Source: Lineus longissimus
Taxonomy: Eukaryota > Nemertea > Pilidiophora > Heteronemertea > Lineidae
Reading direction: 5' to 3'
DNA length: 64,000 nucleotides
Assembly (NCBI RefSeq): GCF_910592395.1
Contig: NC_088313.1
Span: 10,764,937-10,828,936 of the forward strand
In this document: positions 60,266 to 64,000 of the stretch, in pieces
How the letters are laid out: each line of letters opens with the position of its first letter
Position numbering within the stretch: position 1 is the first letter of the stretch
Notes under the pieces: generated by a model
The model's input: the letters and a program-made list of their open reading frames with translations, nothing else
The model's database searches: none
Told to the model about the DNA's origin: nothing
Made by a program: the position numbers and the translations under genes

Positions 60266-63200
60266 TTATTCAACATCCTGTACCATAAATACATTATTGT
60301 TATCAGTGTTAAAATTATAACCCCAAATCTTATAATCCATTAACCCTCTCCATTGAAACCATTCGGTTGATTTTAGTCCCAGTGATTCAAAAGGTATCAC
60401 TGTTTTGTCTGGTCTTAGTAAATCTGAAAGATAATTTATCACTACTTTCTTCCAATGTTTATAAAAGATCATTCTTTGATTAATTTTGATGAATAATTTT
60501 GATCAATATGTCCTTTGAGAAGGATTATCTTTAAGTTTAAAACTAATGAAATCACAGTTCGACTGTATCAACAATATTTTTTCCTGACCAGAAATAATCG
60601 AAAATTAGGTTTTCTATTTCTATTTCATGTATTTATCTGGTATTTCAATTGCTCAACAAGTGTATAAAATTGAGATATGATGAACGATTTTATAATTATT
60701 GTCTTTCCAATGAGTGTCAAATTTCTTTGCTTCCAATTTGATCAATATTTTTTTTACACTTAAGAATGCGGTGTTCAAAAGTCATAACCAACATCCGTTA
60801 TTCAACATCCTGTACCATAAATACATTATTGTTATCAGTGTTAAAATTATAACCCCAAATCTTATAATCCATTAACCCTCTCCATTTGAAACATTCGGTT
60901 GCTTTTAGTCCCAGTGATTCAAAAGGTATCACTGTTTTGTCTGGTCTCAGTAAATCCGAAATATATAATTGATCACTACTTTCTTCCAATGTTTATAAAA
61001 GATCATTCTTTGATTAATTTTTATTAATAATTTTGATAAATATGTTCTTTCAGAAGGATTATCTTTCAGTTTATAAACTAATTAAATCACAGTTCGACTG
61101 TATCAAAATGTCTAAATAAATATTTTTTCCTGACCAGAGATAATCGAAAATTAGATTTTCTATTTCATGTATTTCTATTTCATGTATTTATCTGGTATTT
61201 CAATTGCTCCACAAGTGTATAAGAATTGAGATATGATGAACGATTTTATAATTATTGTCTTTCCAAATGAGAGTCAAACACTTGCGGTGTTCAAAAGTCA
61301 TAACCAATATCCGTTATTCAACATCCTGTACCATGAATACATTATTGTTATCAGTGTTGAAATTATAACCCCAAATCTTATTTATAATAGCATCCATTAA
61401 CTCTCTCCATTTGAACCGTTCGGTTGCTTTTAGTCCCAGTGATTCAAAAGGTATCACTGTTTTGTCTGGTCTCAGTAAATCTGAAATATATAATTTATCA
61501 CTACTTTCTTCCAATGTTTATAAAAGATCATTCTTTGATTAATTTTGATTAATAATTTTGATAAAAATATGTTCTTTGAGAAGGATTATCTTTCAGTTTA
61601 TAAAACTAATTAAATCACAGTTCAACTGTATCAAAATGTCTAAATCAATATTTTTTCCTGACCAGAGATAATCGAAAATTAGATTTTCTATTTCATGTAT
61701 TTCTATTTCATGTATTTATCTGGTATTTCAATTGCTCCACAAGTGTATAAGAATTGAGATATGATGAACGATTTTATAATTATTTGTCTTTCCAATGAGA
61801 GTCAAACACTTAAGAATGCGGTGTTCAAAAGTCATAACCAACATCCGTTATTCAACATCCTGTACCATGAATACATTATTGTTATCAGTGTTGAAATTAT
61901 AACCCCAAATCTTATTTATAATAGCATCCATTAACCCTCTCCATTTGAACCATTCGGTTGCTTTCAGTCCCAGTGATTCAAAAGGTATCACTGTTTTGTC
62001 TGGTCTTAGTAAACCTGAAATATAATTTATCCCTACTTTCTTCCAATGTTTATAAAAGATCATTCTTTGATTAATTTTGATTAATTTATTGTTCCATAAA
62101 TATGTTTTTTGAGAAGGATTATCTTTAAGTTTAAAACTAATTAAATCACAGTTCGACTGTATCAAAATGTCTAAATCAATATTTTTTCCTGACCAGAAAT
62201 AATCGAAAATTAGATTTTCTATTTCATGTATTTCTATTTCATGTATTTATCTGGTATTTCAATTGCTCCACAAGTGTATAAGAATTGAGATATGATGAAC
62301 GATTTTATAATTATTGTCTTTCCAAATGAGAGTCAAACACTTGCGGTGTTCAAAAGTCATAACCAATATCCGTTATTCAACATCCTGTACCATGAATACA
62401 TTATTGTTATCAGTGTTGAAATTATAACCCCAAATCTTATTTATAATAGCATCCATTAACTCTCTCCATTTGAACCATTCGGTTGCTTTTAGTCCCAGTG
62501 ATTCAAAAGGTATCACTGTTTTGTCTGGTCTCAGTAAATCTGAAATATATAATTTATCACTACTTTCTTCCAATGTTTATAAAAGATCATTCTTTGATTA
62601 ATTTTGATTAATAATTTTGATAAAAATATGTTCTTTGAGAAGGATTATCTTTCAGTTTATAAAACTAATTAAATCACAGTTCGACTGTATCAAAATGTCT
62701 AAATCAATATTTTTTCCTGACCAGAGATAATCGAAAATTAGATTTTCTATTTCATGTATTTCTATTTCATGTATTTATCTGGTATTTCAATTGCTCCACA
62801 AGTGTATAAGAATTGAGATATGATGAACGATTTTATAATTATTTGTCTTTCCAATGAGAGTCAAACACTTAAGAATGCGGTGTTCAAAAGTCATAACCAA
62901 CATCCGTTATTCAACATCCTGTACCATGAATACATTATTGTTATCAGTGTTGAAATTATAACCCCAAATCTTATTTATAATAGCATCCATTAACCCTCTC
63001 CATTTGAACCATTCGGTTGCTTTCAGTCCCAGTGATTCAAAAGGTATCACTGTTTTGTCTGGTCTTAGTAAACCTGAAATATAATTTATCCCTACTTTCT
63101 TCCAATGTTTATAAAAGATCATTCTTTGATTAATTTTGATTAATTTATTGTTCCATAAATATGTTTTTTGAGAAGGATTATCTTTAACTTTAAAACTAAT

Positions 63201-63473
63201 TAAATCACAGTTCGACTGTATCAAAATGTCTAAATCAATATTTTTTCCTGACCAGAAATAATCGAAAATTAGATTTTCTATTTCATGTATTTCTATTTCA
63301 TGTATTCATCTGGTATTTCAATTGCTCCACAAGTGTATAAGAATTGAGACATGATGAACGATTTTATAATTATTTTTGTCTTTCCAATGAGAGTCAAATT
63401 TCTTTGCTTGCATATTAATCAATATTTTTTTATACTTAAGAATGCGGTGTTCAAAAGTCATAACCAACATCCG
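60266..63473 (-). repeat. Higher-order repeat B, copy 3 (3,208 bp)
   Basis: Same series again. Private changes include GAACCGTTCGG at about 61,418 and TTTAACTTTAAAA at about 63,187. Confidence 0.9.
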
Positions 63474-64000
63474 TTATTCAACATCCTGTACCATAAATAC
63501 ATTATTGTTATCAGTGTTAAAATTATAACCCCAAATCTTATAATCCATTAACCCTCTCCATTGAAACCATTCGGTTGATTTTAGTCCCAGTGATTCAAAA
63601 GGTATCACTGTTTTGTCTGGTCTTAGTAAATCTGAAAGATAATTTATCACTACTTTCTTCCAATGTTTATAAAAGATCATTCTTTGATTAATTTTGATGA
63701 ATAATTTTGATCAATATGTCCTTTGAGAAGGATTATCTTTAAGTTTAAAACTAATGAAATCACAGTTCGACTGTATCAACAATATTTTTTCCTGACCAGA
63801 AATAATCGAAAATTAGGTTTTCTATTTCTATTTCATGTATTTATCTGGTATTTCAATTGCTCAACAAGTGTATAAGAATTGAGATATGATGAACGATTTT
63901 ATAATTATTGTCTTTCCAATGAGTGTCAAATTTCTTTGCTTCCAATTTAATCAATATTTTTTTTACACTTAAGAATGCGGTGTTCAAAAGTCATAACCAA
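63474..64000 (-). repeat. Start of a further repeat-B-like unit, cut by the window end
   Basis: It begins like repeat B but from about 63,870 carries TGTATAAGAATTG instead of TGTATAAAATTG and AATTTAATCAAT instead of AATTTGATCAAT, so the next unit is not a plain fourth copy. Confidence 0.8.

Larger units (their letters stand above)
39210..64000 (-). repeat. LINE-derived satellite array, about 530-bp monomer, about 46 monomers
   Basis: The array consists of head-to-tail copies of one unit and continues past the window end. In minus orientation each unit holds: flank CGGATGTTGGTTAT, the target-duplication word GACTTTTGAACACC, then truncated LINE ORF2 from the LTLIGK..IIKSF block through FDYFWSGKN and ISDLLRPDKTV to NTDNNNVFMVQDVE. 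Taking TTATTCAACATCCTG as reference, monomers start at 39,237, 39,801, 40,478, 40,992, 41,526, 42,093, 42,626, 43,143, 43,677, 44,211, 44,780 and so on. Common spacings are 516-517, 523-525, 532-534, 541-542 and 566-569 bp. Small open frames of 63-105 codons in every unit are relics of ORF2, not genes. Confidence 0.95.

Noticed and set aside
39210-64000. Dozens of open frames of 63-105 codons, minus strand, ending NTDNNNVFMVQDVE, as a tandem gene family
   Set aside because: They are relics of LINE ORF2 repeated by the satellite. The starts differ between monomers because of small indels, and all carry upstream stops in the LINE frame. Their similarity reflects DNA homogenisation, not protein selection.
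39210-64000. CRISPR-like or phage repeat array
   Set aside because: The units are about 530 bp, contiguous, without unique spacers, and encode retrotransposon remains in an animal genome.

Overview
This window is animal (metazoan) nuclear DNA, most likely from a marine invertebrate and possibly an invertebrate deuterostome; the species cannot be named from the sequence. The evidence is short exon-like segments with GT-AG splice signals, fragments of a huntingtin-like gene, THAP-domain and P2X7-like coding segments, L1/Tx1-like and other LINE remnants, many small inverted-repeat (MITE-like) elements and poly-G/poly-C tracts. There are no bacterial-style genes or operons, and no complete host gene is visible.

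Layout. (1) 1-4,420: repeat-rich DNA. It holds a 323-327 bp direct repeat carrying CRE-type TGACGTCA sites, a diverged tandem repeat, and two diverged copies of a pogo/Tigger-like MITE. (2) 4,423-12,640 and 27,160-36,780 are two copies, in the same orientation, of one segmental duplication. Both carry the same candidate exons (unrecognised protein), the same small MITEs and the same CTCF-like motifs. Only the second copy has a 1.39 kb TTAA-flanked DNA transposon (33,304-34,700) encoding a THAP zinc finger and a P2X7-like N-terminal segment; the first copy keeps the empty site. (3) 12,640-27,160, between the duplicates, is accessory DNA: MITEs, a SINE candidate, two LINE 3' remnants, two minisatellites (one with units that read like the HTGEKPF linker of C2H2 zinc fingers), and a cluster of minus-strand exons matching huntingtin at 20,290-22,587. 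The huntingtin exons are out of order and at least two carry frameshifts.

(4) 36,790-38,295 is AT-rich spacer with a large hairpin element. (5) 38,296-64,000 is the most striking part. A 5'-truncated L1/Tx1-like LINE on the minus strand keeps its poly(A) tail and one target-site duplication at 38,296-38,322. It leads directly into a tandem satellite whose roughly 530 bp monomer is a piece of the same LINE's ORF2 plus the 5' insertion junction, including the other target-site copy. The array runs off the window end. Its first monomers are divergent, and from about 44 kb it is organised into near-identical higher-order repeats of 5,082 bp (about 1.9 copies) and 3,208 bp (three copies plus part of a fourth). 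The window therefore appears to preserve the founding event, the edge and the recent amplification of one satellite family.

Nothing here works as an operon or pathway. The interest lies in genome dynamics: retrotransposon to satellite, segmental duplication with a datable transposon insertion, and a rearranged relic of a conserved gene.
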